Below are positions 5,833-13,245 of a stretch of DNA of 18,751 nt, piece after piece. The first letter of the stretch is position 1, and each line of letters starts with the position of its first letter. The position numbers and the translations under genes were made by a program. The notes under the pieces were generated by a model, which was given only the letters and a program-made list of their open reading frames with translations, was not told where the DNA came from and did no database searches. Source of the DNA: Oscillospiraceae bacterium (GTDB taxonomy: Bacteria; Bacillota; Clostridia; Oscillospirales; Acutalibacteraceae); the NCBI GenBank assembly GCA_902797915.1, contig CADBUK010000036.1, positions 1 to 18,751 of the forward strand. The letters run 5' to 3'.

Positions 5833-7512
5833 ATGGCGCTTGACGGTATATTTTTATTCCATCTTAAAAATGAAATTGCCGCTTTTGCAAACGGCGCGTT
5901 CATTGAAAAAATACATCAGCCCTCAAAGGAGGAGCTGGTGCTTTCTCTGCGCTCAAGAGAGGGCGCCAAAAAGCTTTTGCTATCCTGCCGTTCGGGTTCT
6001 TCGGGCTTGTATTTTACTGACTTTCCGCCCGAAAATCCTGCAAAGCCCCCCATGCTCTGTATGCTTCTTCGCAAGTATCTGACGAGCGCAAGGGTTACGT
6101 CAATCTCACAGGAAGGGCTTGAAAGGGTAATAAGGCTTAACGCTTCGGCTAATAACGAGCTCGGAGACAGGGTGGAGTACTCGCTTGTGCTTGAAATTAT
6201 GGGCAGGTCAAGCAATATAATTCTTACTGACGAAAACGGAATTATTATTGACGCGGTCAAAAGGCTTGACGAGTCAAAGGCGAGCCGCCCCGTAATGCCT
6301 GGCGTGCAGTATATTCCGCCGCAGCCACAGGATAAGCTCAGCCTCCTTGACGGCGATTTGGACGCCGTTAAAGCAAGGCTGTCGGTCAGCGGCAAAGCCC
6401 CGTCAAAAGCATTTCAGGATGCGGTAATGGGCGTTTCTCCGATTATCTGCCGCGAGTATGAAAATGGCGTTACGGCAGAGCAAATCAGAGAATATGCGCA
6501 AAATCCGCAGCCCTGCGCGGTTATTACGGATTCTCCGCTTGATTTTTCGTTTATGCCGATAACGCAGTACGGCACGCTTGCGCAGATAAAATATTTTGAC
6601 AGCTTTTCTGCCTGCCTTGATTTCTTTTATTATGAAAAGGTCAGGACGGACAGGATTAATCAGCGCTCGGGCGAGCTTTTCAAAACCCTGCAAACCCTGC
6701 AGGAACGCGCGGTGCGCAAGGCGCTAAACCGTGAAAAAGAGCTTGCCGAATGCAAGGATAAGGAAAAGTATAAGATTTACGGTGATTTGATAATCGCAAA
6801 TCAGTACCAGCTTCAGAAGGGCGCGCTTTTTTATGATGTAATTAATTATTATGATAATAATGCGCAGCTCAAAATTCCTGCCGACCCTGCGTTAAACCCT
6901 ATGCAGAACGCGCAAAAGTACTATAAGGAATACCGCAAAAGGCAGATTGCGGAAAGCAAACTTTCGGGCTTTATTGAGTCCGCAAAGCAGGAAGCGGCTT
7001 ATCTTGAAACGGTTATTGACTCACTTTCAAGGGCGGCAACCGACGCTGAGATTACCGAAATCAAAGCCGAGCTTGCCCAGACGGGCTTTCTTAAACAGAA
7101 AAGCGTTAAGAAAAACCAAAAGGCAAAGGCGCTTAAACCGCTTGAGTATGAAAGCAGCGAGGGCTTCAGGCTGCTTGTCGGCAGAAATAATCTTATGAAC
7201 GACCGCTTGACGCTTAAAACCGCGCGCAATTACGATTTGTGGTTTCACGTTAAGGATTGTCCGGGCTCGCACCTTATTGCCGTAAATGACGGCAGGGAGT
7301 TTACGGATAAGCTAATAAGGGAGGCGGCTATGCTTGCCGTTGTTAACAGCAGCGCCAAAGCCTCTTCAAACGTTGCGGTTGATTACACGATAGTTAAAAA
7401 CGTTAAAAAGCCAAACAGCGCAAAGCCGGGTATGGTTATTTACGACGATTATAAAACGGAATATGTTACTCCGAATTCCGCGGAGCTCGAAAGGATAAAG
7501 AAAATTGTTTAA
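5833..7512 (+). CDS. rqcH: Ribosome quality control protein RqcH (NFACT family, Rqc2 homologue)
   Basis: 559 residues, the usual length. In bacteria RqcH binds stalled 50S subunits carrying peptidyl-tRNA and adds C-terminal alanine tails that mark the chain for proteolysis. Older annotations call it fibronectin-binding protein. The NFACT-N domain (about 1-180) shows the start MALDGIFLFHLKNEI and the block LEIMGRSSNIIL (about 120-131). Two charged helical regions with coiled-coil character lie at about 275-320 and 360-420. The NFACT-R domain (about 445-540) has GRNNLMND and DLWFHVKDCPGSHLI. The conserved Asp-Arg pair of the N-domain reads Glu97-Arg98 here, a mild change. There is no secretion signal, so a cytosolic role is favoured. 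The gene begins two bases after the nif3-like stop, and ispD overlaps its 3' end by eight bases. Confidence 0.93.
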   Translation: MALDGIFLFHLKNEIAAFANGAFIEKIHQPSKEELVLSLRSREGAKKLLLSCRSGSSGLYFTDFPPENPAKPPMLCMLLRKYLTSARVTSISQEGLERVIRLNASANNELGDRVEYSLVLEIMGRSSNIILTDENGIIIDAVKRLDESKASRPVMPGVQYIPPQPQDKLSLLDGDLDAVKARLSVSGKAPSKAFQDAVMGVSPIICREYENGVTAEQIREYAQNPQPCAVITDSPLDFSFMPITQYGTLAQIKYFDSFSACLDFFYYEKVRTDRINQRSGELFKTLQTLQERAVRKALNREKELAECKDKEKYKIYGDLIIANQYQLQKGALFYDVINYYDNNAQLKIPADPALNPMQNAQKYYKEYRKRQIAESKLSGFIESAKQEAAYLETVIDSLSRAATDAEITEIKAELAQTGFLKQKSVKKNQKAKALKPLEYESSEGFRLLVGRNNLMNDRLTLKTARNYDLWFHVKDCPGSHLIAVNDGREFTDKLIREAAMLAVVNSSAKASSNVAVDYTIVKNVKKPNSAKPGMVIYDDYKTEYVTPNSAELERIKKIV

Positions 7513-8185
7513 TGTTGCAGTAATCTTGTGCGCAGGCAGCGGTACAAGAATGGGAATTGATAAAAGCAAGCTCCTGCTTGATATTAACGGCAAAACCGTG
7601 CTTGAAAGAAGCGTTGAGGCGTTTTCCGATTTACCCGAGGTTGACGAAATTATCGTCGTTTGCAGGGAGTGTGATTTGGAAACGTTTTCAGAGCTTTTGC
7701 CCGACGAAAATATTACCTTTGTTATCGGCGGCGATACCCGTCAGGGCAGCATACAAAATGCGGTTGAAACTATTGACGAATGTGATTATATTATTATTCA
7801 CGACGGAGCCCGTCCGCTTGTAACGCAGCAGGCGATTATAAACACGCTTGACGAAGCGCAGATAACCAAGGCTGCCGCAACGGGCGTTTATGTTAAGGAC
7901 ACCATTAAGCTTGTTGATGAAAACCTGAATATCGTCGGCACGCCTGACAGAAAGCACCTCGTTTCAATTCAGACTCCGCAGATTTTTGATTTTGAAACCT
8001 ACAGGAAAGCGCTTAAAAAGGCTGTCGAAGCGGGTAAGGATTATACCGACGACTGCCAGCTTGTTGAGGCGCTCGGTATGAAGGTCAGCGCGGTTATCGG
8101 CGATTATGAAAATATTAAAATCACTACACCAGGCGATATTCCGCTTGCAAAAAGCATTGACGATATGAGGAGGAAAACGGAATGA
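7505..8185 (+). CDS. ispD: 2-C-methyl-D-erythritol 4-phosphate cytidylyltransferase
   Basis: 226 residues. IspD couples CTP and MEP to make CDP-ME, the third step of the MEP isoprenoid pathway. The nucleotide-binding glycine loop is CAGSGTRMG (9-17) with Lys22 after it. HDGARP (99-104), ATGVYVKDTIK (125-135), QTPQ (156-159), YTDDCQLVE (180-188) and IKITTPGD (204-211) complete the family signature. The start is the TTG at 7505: no in-frame ATG precedes the glycine loop, and AAAGGA at 7490-7495 lies nine bases upstream. It overlaps rqcH by eight bases, and its TGA overlaps the ispF ATG in an ATGA, so the three genes are coupled. Confidence 0.95.
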   Translation: MFNVAVILCAGSGTRMGIDKSKLLLDINGKTVLERSVEAFSDLPEVDEIIVVCRECDLETFSELLPDENITFVIGGDTRQGSIQNAVETIDECDYIIIHDGARPLVTQQAIINTLDEAQITKAAATGVYVKDTIKLVDENLNIVGTPDRKHLVSIQTPQIFDFETYRKALKKAVEAGKDYTDDCQLVEALGMKVSAVIGDYENIKITTPGDIPLAKSIDDMRRKTE

Positions 8186-8649
8186 GAATAGGCCACGGCT
8201 ACGACGTACACCGCCTTGTTGAAGGCAGAAAATGTATTATCGGCGGAGTCGATATTCCAAGCCAAATCGGGCTCTTGGGACATTCTGACGCCGACGTTCT
8301 GCTTCACGCAATCTCCGACGCGCTGCTCGGCGCCGCCGCGCTCGGCGACATCGGCAAACATTTTCCCGACACTGCCGCTGAATTTGAAGGCGCAGACAGC
8401 CTTGTGCTTTTGCAAAAGGTTGTTGAACTTATTGAAAAAGAGGGCTACCGCGTAGGTAATATTGACGCAACCGTAATTGCGCAGGCTCCAAAACTTGCGC
8501 CGTACATTGAGGATATGCGCAAAAATATAGCTTCTGCCTGTAAATGCGATTTGTCGCAGATTTCAGTTAAGGCAACCACTGAGGAAAAGCTCGGTTTTAC
8601 GGGCGCGGGGCAGGGAATTGCCGCCCACGCAGTGTGTATTATTGAATAA
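8182..8649 (+). CDS. ispF: 2-C-methyl-D-erythritol 2,4-cyclodiphosphate synthase
   Basis: 155 residues, full length. IspF converts CDP-ME 2-phosphate to MEcPP with loss of CMP, the fifth MEP step, as a homotrimer with active sites between subunits. The metal ligands Asp8 and His10 are in GHGYDVHRL, and His42 follows in GHSDADVLLHAI (33-44). The C-terminal signature ATTEEKLGFTG (131-141) is complete. The gene shares an ATGA overlap with ispD. A distant gene must supply ispE (CDP-ME kinase). It is the last gene of the cluster that begins at 4072. Confidence 0.97.
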   Translation: MRIGHGYDVHRLVEGRKCIIGGVDIPSQIGLLGHSDADVLLHAISDALLGAAALGDIGKHFPDTAAEFEGADSLVLLQKVVELIEKEGYRVGNIDATVIAQAPKLAPYIEDMRKNIASACKCDLSQISVKATTEEKLGFTGAGQGIAAHAVCIIE

Positions 8650-8655
8650 ACTTTT

Positions 8656-8684
8656 AATCCCACACATAATATTTGTGTGGGATT
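8656..8684 (+). terminator. Stem-loop after ispF, possible terminator
   Basis: AATCCCACACA (8656-8666) pairs perfectly with TGTGTGGGATT (8674-8684) around TAATATT. It lies seven bases after the ispF stop, where a terminator is expected. The sequence after the stem is ATGCACTATTTACG rather than a T-run, so intrinsic termination would be weak; a T-run comes only about 17 bases later. Confidence 0.5.
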
Positions 8685-8728
8685 ATGCACTATTTACGCT
8701 ATATTTTTTTAAATATTTGTTAATACAC

Positions 8729-8756
8729 TTGACAAATGGAAAAAACTTGCTAAAAT
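8729..8756 (+). promoter_or_regulatory. Sigma-A type promoter of groESL
   Basis: Perfect -35 TTGACA (8729-8734), 16-bp spacer, -10 TAAAAT (8751-8756). The CIRCE operator begins six bases downstream and so covers the expected transcription start. Confidence 0.85.
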
Positions 8757-8761
8757 AGTAG

Positions 8762-8788
8762 TTAGCACTCGGAGATAAAGAGTGCTAA
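8762..8788 (+). promoter_or_regulatory. CIRCE operator (HrcA binding site)
   Basis: TTAGCACTC (8762-8770), nine-base spacer, GAGTGCTAA (8780-8788): an exact match to the CIRCE consensus. HrcA repressor, itself a GroEL client, would repress groESL here until heat or unfolded protein draws GroEL away. hrcA is not in the window. Confidence 0.97.
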
Positions 8789-8823
8789 TCCGACAAAGTA
8801 ATTCTAAATCAGAGGTGATTTTT

Positions 8824-9096
8824 ATGATTATTAAGCCACTTGCAGATAAGGTTCTGCTTGAACAGTTTGAGGCGGAGGAAACCACCGCTTCGGGTCTTTA
8901 CATTGCTGCTTCTGCTCAGGAAAAGCCTGAGTTTATGAAGGTCGTTGCAGTAGGTCCGGGTACAGAGGAAGCCCCTATGACCGTTAAAGAGGGCGATAAG
9001 GTTATAACCGCTAAGTACAGCGGAACAACCGTAAAGGTTGACGGCACTGAGTACACAATTGCGTCCGTTAAGGACATTCTTGCAGTTGTAGAGTAA
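8824..9096 (+). CDS. groES: Co-chaperonin GroES
   Basis: 90 residues. Seven-subunit lid of the GroEL chaperonin chamber. MIIKPLADKVLLEQ is the family start, followed by the mobile loop (about 18-34, EETTASGLYIAASAQEK), the VVAVGPG strand, EGDKVITAKYSGTTVKVDG and a C-terminal DILAVVE. The ATG at 8824 is preceded by AGAGGTGA (8811-8818). It is slightly shorter than the usual 94-97 residues. In the mobile loop the GroEL-contacting hydrophobic triplet, often Ile-Val-Leu, is Leu-Tyr-Ile. The gene is first in a CIRCE-controlled pair with groEL. Confidence 0.97.
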   Translation: MIIKPLADKVLLEQFEAEETTASGLYIAASAQEKPEFMKVVAVGPGTEEAPMTVKEGDKVITAKYSGTTVKVDGTEYTIASVKDILAVVE

Positions 9097-9135
9097 TCTT
9101 TGTTCGCAAATACATTAAAAGTGAGGTAATGCTTT

Positions 9136-10776
9136 ATGGCAAAGGATATAATTTATGGCGAGGAGGCGCGTAAGGCGCTCCAAAGCGGTATTGACAAGCT
9201 TGCAAATACCGTTAAAATTACACTCGGCCCCAAGGGCAGAAACGTTGTTCTTGACAAAAAATACGGTTCTCCGCTCATCACAAATGACGGCGTAACCATC
9301 GCAAAGGAAATCGAGCTTGACAATGCGTTTGAAAATATGGGCGCACAGCTTGTAAAAGAGGTTTCCTCTAAAACTAATGACGATGCGGGCGACGGTACCA
9401 CAACCGCAACCCTGCTTGCTCAGGCTCTCGTGCGCGAGGGTATGAAAAACGTTGCCGCAGGCGCTAACCCGATGGTTGTTAAAAACGGAATTAAAGCCGC
9501 AGTTGACGCTGCTGTAGAGGCAATCAAGGCTAATTCACGTCAGGTAAAGGGCAGCGACGATATTGCCCGTGTTGCAACCGTATCTGCCGCTGACGAATAT
9601 ATCGGCACACTTATTGCAGACGCTATGGATAAGGTTTCCGCAGACGGCGTTATTACCGTTGAGGAGTCAAAAACCGCCGACACCGTATGCGAGGTTGTTG
9701 AGGGTATGCAGTTTGACCGCGGTTACATTTCTCCCTATATGGTAACCGATACCGATAAGATGGAAGCCGTTATTGACGACGCTTACATTCTTATTACAGA
9801 TAAAAAGATTTCAACCGTACAGGATATTCTTCCTCTGCTTGAGGCCGTTCTCAAGAGCGGACAGAAGCTTGTAATCGTTGCCGAGGACGTTGAGGGCGAG
9901 GCTCTTCAGACAATCCTCCTTAACAAGCTTCGCGGTACGTTTACCTGCGTATGCGTTAAGGCACCGGGCTTCGGCGACAGAAGAAAGGAAATGCTTCAGG
10001 ATATTGCAATCCTTACGGGCGGTCAGGTTATTACGTCAGACCTCGGCATTGAGCTGAAGGACGCAACTATGGCAATGCTCGGCAGAGCGCGCCAGGTTAA
10101 GGTAACCAAGGAAACCACCATCATCGTTGACGGCGCAGGCAATTCGGATGAAATCAAGGCACGTGTCGGTCAGATTAAAGCCGCAATCGAAACAACAACC
10201 TCTGATTTTGACAGGGAAAAGCTTCAGGAACGCCTTGCAAAGCTTGCAGGCGGCGTAGCAGTTGTTAAGGTAGGCGCTGCAACCGAAACGGAAATGAAGG
10301 AAAAGAAACTTCGCATTGAGGACGCTCTTGCTGCAACCAAGGCTGCAGTTGAGGAGGGTATCGTTGCAGGCGGAGGCGTTGCGCTTGTAAACGCAATCCC
10401 CGCAGTTGAAGCGCTTCTTGACACTGATGACGCCGATTTCAAAACGGGCGTTACAATCGTTCTCAAGGCGCTTGAAGAGCCCGTTCGCCAGATTGCCGCT
10501 AACGCAGGTGTGGAAGGCTCTGTTATTCTTGATAAAATTATCAGCTCCGATAAGGCTGATTACGGCTATGATTTCGCAAAGAATGAGTATTGCGATATGA
10601 TGGAAAGCGGTATCGTTGACCCTGCGAAGGTAACGCGCTCCGCAATTCAGAATGCGGCTTCCGTTGCTGCAATGGTGCTTACAACGGAATCCCTTGTAAC
10701 CGATATTAAAGACCCGCAGGCTGACGCTGCACAGGCGGCTGCAATGGCTGCTGCGGCTCAGGGCGGCATGTATTAA
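9136..10776 (+). CDS. groEL: Chaperonin GroEL (Hsp60)
   Basis: 546 residues, full length. ATP-driven 14-mer that folds proteins in its cavity with GroES. The N-terminal equatorial domain shows TLGPKGRNVVLD, the ATP-binding DAGDGTTTATLLAQ (about 84-97) and AAGANPM. The apical domain contains RGYISPYM and APGFGDRRKEML. The C-terminal equatorial segment has the EEGIVAGGGVALV motif and QNAASVAAMVLTTE. The tail is alanine-rich and ends QGGMY, with a single GGM rather than the repeated GGM found in many GroELs. The start has GTGAGG upstream. Gap to groES is 39 bases with no signal seen, so they share one transcript. Confidence 0.98.
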   Translation: MAKDIIYGEEARKALQSGIDKLANTVKITLGPKGRNVVLDKKYGSPLITNDGVTIAKEIELDNAFENMGAQLVKEVSSKTNDDAGDGTTTATLLAQALVREGMKNVAAGANPMVVKNGIKAAVDAAVEAIKANSRQVKGSDDIARVATVSAADEYIGTLIADAMDKVSADGVITVEESKTADTVCEVVEGMQFDRGYISPYMVTDTDKMEAVIDDAYILITDKKISTVQDILPLLEAVLKSGQKLVIVAEDVEGEALQTILLNKLRGTFTCVCVKAPGFGDRRKEMLQDIAILTGGQVITSDLGIELKDATMAMLGRARQVKVTKETTIIVDGAGNSDEIKARVGQIKAAIETTTSDFDREKLQERLAKLAGGVAVVKVGAATETEMKEKKLRIEDALAATKAAVEEGIVAGGGVALVNAIPAVEALLDTDDADFKTGVTIVLKALEEPVRQIAANAGVEGSVILDKIISSDKADYGYDFAKNEYCDMMESGIVDPAKVTRSAIQNAASVAAMVLTTESLVTDIKDPQADAAQAAAMAAAAQGGMY

Positions 10777-10793
10777 TATACTCCTTTTTATCG

Positions 10794-10828
10794 TCGGCTC
10801 CGTCTATTCCGCGGAGCCGATTTTCTTT
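10794..10828 (+). terminator. Rho-independent terminator of groESL
   Basis: TCGGCTCCG (10794-10802) pairs with CGGAGCCGA (10812-10820), nine-base loop, followed by TTTTCTTT. It is placed 17 bases after the groEL stop. Confidence 0.9.
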
Positions 10829-10839
10829 GCAAAAAAATC

Positions 10840-10868
10840 TTGACAAATTAATATTTATACATTATAAT
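10840..10868 (+). promoter_or_regulatory. Consensus sigma-A promoter of the T-box/oxidoreductase operon
   Basis: Perfect -35 TTGACA (10840-10845), 17-bp spacer, perfect -10 TATAAT (10863-10868). Transcription should start near 10875, just before the T-box leader. Confidence 0.93.
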
Positions 10869-10889
10869 TACAAATCATATTAATAAAAA

Positions 10890-11138
10890 AACACATTGAC
10901 GGGAACAAAAAGCGTTTATTTAACTTTTTCAGAGAATTGCCGGTTGGTGCAAGGCATAAAGGGCGTAAATGTAATATCATCCCTGAGTGGCTGCGATGAA
11001 TTATAGTAACCGCAGACGGCGGCAACCGTTATTTTGCAAGCGAATGTTGGTTCGTTGAGTGCATCGTAAGATGAAAAAGAGTGGTACCACGGTAAGTAAT
11101 ATCGCCTCTTTGCCTTAGGCAAAGGGGCGTTTTGTTTT
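10890..11138 (+). ncRNA. T-box riboswitch leader, specifier probably AUC (isoleucine)
   Basis: The T-box sequence AGAGUGGUACCACGG is at 11078-11092, with the tRNA-acceptor bulge UGGU at 11082-11085; its last U would pair with discriminator base A. Stem I is built from GGGA (10901-10904) with UCCC (10980-10983) and GCGUUUA (10912-10918) with UAAAUGU (10966-10972). Between them lies the specifier loop with AAUAUCA on the 3' side; AUC at 10976-10978 followed by A fits the usual specifier position. The distal part has AGAGA and GCCGGUUGGUGCAAGGC (10939-10955), the conserved apical region. Further helices are CUGCG/CGCAG (10991-10995, 11011-11015) and AGCGAA/UUCGUU (11039-11044, 11051-11056). Uncharged tRNA-Ile binding should form the antiterminator and allow expression of the downstream operon. 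The T-box class is certain; the specifier is my manual reading. Confidence 0.93.
11103..11138 (+). terminator. T-box-controlled intrinsic terminator
   Basis: CGCCTCTTTGCC (11103-11114) pairs with GGCAAAGGGGCG (11118-11129) around TTA, followed by TTTTGTTTT. The 5' arm contains CUCUUU, which can instead pair with AAAGAG just before the T-box bulge, giving the mutually exclusive antiterminator. Confidence 0.93.
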
Positions 11139-11170
11139 GCTTAAAACCTTGATTGAGAGGAGTTATTTAT

Positions 11171-11743
11171 ATGGAAAATTGTGTTGAAATCCGCTGGCAC
11201 GGCAGGGGCGGACAGGGTGCAAAAACCGCTGCTCTGCTGCTTGCAGACGTTGCCTTTAAAACGGGAAGCTACGTTCAGGGCTTTCCGGAATACGGCCCCG
11301 AAAGAATGGGCGCGCCGATTACGGCTTATAACCGAATAAGCAAAAACGAAATCCGCGTTCATTCAAATATTTATCATCCCGACTTTGTTGTGGTTGTTGA
11401 CGAGGGACTGCTTGAAAGCGTTGACGTTACAAACGGGCTTTCAGAGGACGGCGCAATTCTGATTAATTCCGCAAGGGATAAGTCGGAGCTTATGCCCCTT
11501 CTTAACGGCTACAAGGGCAAGGTTTACACAATTGACGCCCGCAAGGTTTCAAAGGCGTGCCTCGGTAAGTATTTTCCGAATACTCCTATGCTTGCAGGTA
11601 TTGTTAAGGTTTCTGGCGTTATGGATTACATTGAGTTTATGGAGGAAATGGAAGCCTCCTTTAACCACAAATTCTCATCAAAGCCCGAGGTTATTGAGGG
11701 CAATATGAACGCGCTTAAAATGGCGTTTGACGAAGTAAAGTAA
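11171..11743 (+). CDS. 2-oxoacid:ferredoxin oxidoreductase, gamma subunit
   Basis: 190 residues. Gamma subunit of a four-subunit thiamine-diphosphate enzyme that interconverts a 2-oxoacid plus CoA with acyl-CoA, CO2 and reduced ferredoxin. HGRGGQGAKTAA (about 10-21) is the family glycine motif; FPEYGPERMGAPI (about 43-55) and RVHSNIYHPD (about 63-72) are also characteristic. The start ATG is set by AGAGGAGT (11156-11163) eight bases upstream; a TTG at 11153 in frame lies too close to the ribosome binding site to be the start. First gene after the T-box terminator, followed after 12 bases by the delta subunit. Pyruvate and branched-chain (VOR) enzymes share this fold, so the substrate is not fixed by sequence alone. 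Confidence 0.92.
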   Translation: MENCVEIRWHGRGGQGAKTAALLLADVAFKTGSYVQGFPEYGPERMGAPITAYNRISKNEIRVHSNIYHPDFVVVVDEGLLESVDVTNGLSEDGAILINSARDKSELMPLLNGYKGKVYTIDARKVSKACLGKYFPNTPMLAGIVKVSGVMDYIEFMEEMEASFNHKFSSKPEVIEGNMNALKMAFDEVK

Positions 11744-11755
11744 GGGGGCGGCAAT

Positions 11756-12058
11756 ATGAAATCCGATTTAAATAAATTGTCTCTTGACTGCAACTGGCAG
11801 GATTTAACAGAGGGTATGCAGATTTACGGTCCTGCAACCTCGCTTGAATTTAACACAGGCGAATGGACTTCGGTTAAGCCCGAGCTTCACTGGGGCAAAT
11901 GCGTTCAGTGCCTTATGTGCGTTCCTGTTTGCCCTGACAGCGCAATCCGCGTTGTAGGCGGTAAGCGCGCTGATTTTGATTACGACCACTGCAAAGGCTG
12001 CGGCATTTGCGTTAAGGCGTGCCGCACGGGCGCAATTACAATGAAGGGGGTAAAGTAA
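11756..12058 (+). CDS. 2-oxoacid:ferredoxin oxidoreductase, delta (ferredoxin-like) subunit
   Basis: 100 residues. Carries electrons between the catalytic TPP/cluster site and external ferredoxin. Two complete [4Fe-4S] motifs are visible: Cys49, 52, 55, 59 (CVQCLMCVPVCP) and Cys79, 82, 85, 89 (CKGCGICVKACR). The N-terminal 45 residues have the delta-subunit pattern ending in TGEWTSVKPE, which separates it from ordinary 2[4Fe-4S] ferredoxins. The GGGGG-rich ribosome binding site lies in the short gap after gamma. The alpha gene starts one base after its stop. Confidence 0.93.
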   Translation: MKSDLNKLSLDCNWQDLTEGMQIYGPATSLEFNTGEWTSVKPELHWGKCVQCLMCVPVCPDSAIRVVGGKRADFDYDHCKGCGICVKACRTGAITMKGVK

Positions 12059-12059
12059 T

Positions 12060-13241
12060 ATGGCAAGAAGAGACAGACTCAGCGGTAACGAAGCCGTTGC
12101 CGAGGCGCTCCGCCAGATTAACCCCGACGTTATGGCGGCGTTCCCGATTACGCCTTCTACCGAAATCCCGCAGTATTTTTCAAAATTTGTTGCAAACGGT
12201 CAGGTTGACTCCGAGTTTATTCCCGTTGAGTCCGAGCATTCCGCTATGTCCGCCGTAATCGGCGCACAGGCTGCGGGCGCACGCTCCGTAACCGCCACCT
12301 CATCCGCAGGTATGGCGCTTATGTGGGAGGAGCTTTACCTCGCAGCTTCAAACCGTCTGCCCTGCGTTTTAACGCTTGTTAACCGCGCGCTTTCAGGTCC
12401 TATTAATATTAACTGCGACCATAGCGATTCAATGGGCGCAAGAGATTCGGGCTGGATTCAGATTTATGCCGAAAACAATCAGGAGGCTTATGACAATCTT
12501 GTTATGGCTTACCGAATTGCAGAGCATAAGAAGGTTAAGCTGCCCGTTATGATATGCCAGGACGGCTTCATTACCTCACACGCGGTTGAGAATATTACAC
12601 TGCTTGAGGATGATGAGGTTAAAGCTTTTGTCGGCGAATATGAGCCCGAGAATTATCTTTTAAACCCCGAAATGCCTATGGCTGTCGGTCCCTATTCCGT
12701 AACTAATTATTATTTCGAGGCTAAGCGCGCTCAGGCAGAGGCTATGAAAAATGCCAAAAAGGTATGCCTTGACGTTGCAAAGGAATTTGCAAAGCTCAGC
12801 GGCAGGGAGTACGGCCTTTTTGAAGAATACAGAATGGACGACGCCGAGCTTGCGGTTGTAATCATCGGCTCTGCAGCAGGCACTACCAAGGATGCTGTTG
12901 ATAAGCTTCGCGCTCAGGGCAAAAGGGTAGGTCTTGTAAAAATCCGCGTTTTCCGTCCTTTCCCGTCGGAAGAGCTTGCGCAGTCGCTCAAGGGCTGCAA
13001 GGCAATCGCGGTTATGGACAGAACGGAAAGCTTTAACGACAGCTTCGGACCTCTCGGCGAGGAAATTTCCGCAGCGCTTTACAGAGTTAAGGCAACTACC
13101 GAAATCGTTAACTATGTTTACGGCCTCGGCGGCAGAGACGTTCAGGTTCAGGATATGGAAAAGATTTATGCAGAGCTTGAGCGTATTGCAAACGGCGGCA
13201 AGGTCGGCTCACATTATCGCTATATGGGCGTAAGGGGGTAA
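12060..13241 (+). CDS. 2-oxoacid:ferredoxin oxidoreductase, alpha subunit
   Basis: 393 residues. Contributes the pyrimidine-binding TPP domain and the transketolase C-terminal-like domain. Key segments are AAFPITPSTEIPQY (about 25-38), FIPVESEHSAMSAVIGAQAAG (about 59-79), ATSSAGMALMWEELYLA (about 85-101) and NRALSGPININCDHSDSM (about 113-130), all typical of the PorA/VorA family. The C-terminal domain has KRVGLVKIRVFRPFP followed by AVMDRTESF. The ribosome binding site AAGGGGG lies in the end of the delta gene. The family includes pyruvate, 2-oxobutyrate and branched-chain oxoacid enzymes. The T-box upstream argues for a role tied to isoleucine, but this is inference. Confidence 0.93.
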   Translation: MARRDRLSGNEAVAEALRQINPDVMAAFPITPSTEIPQYFSKFVANGQVDSEFIPVESEHSAMSAVIGAQAAGARSVTATSSAGMALMWEELYLAASNRLPCVLTLVNRALSGPININCDHSDSMGARDSGWIQIYAENNQEAYDNLVMAYRIAEHKKVKLPVMICQDGFITSHAVENITLLEDDEVKAFVGEYEPENYLLNPEMPMAVGPYSVTNYYFEAKRAQAEAMKNAKKVCLDVAKEFAKLSGREYGLFEEYRMDDAELAVVIIGSAAGTTKDAVDKLRAQGKRVGLVKIRVFRPFPSEELAQSLKGCKAIAVMDRTESFNDSFGPLGEEISAALYRVKATTEIVNYVYGLGGRDVQVQDMEKIYAELERIANGGKVGSHYRYMGVRG

Positions 13242-13245
13242 GCGT

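Noticed and set aside
10916..11122. Minus-strand open frame of 68 codons across the groEL-oxidoreductase gap
   Set aside because: It lies wholly in the T-box leader and its terminator on the other strand, has no family resemblance, and the RNA structure explains the sequence.
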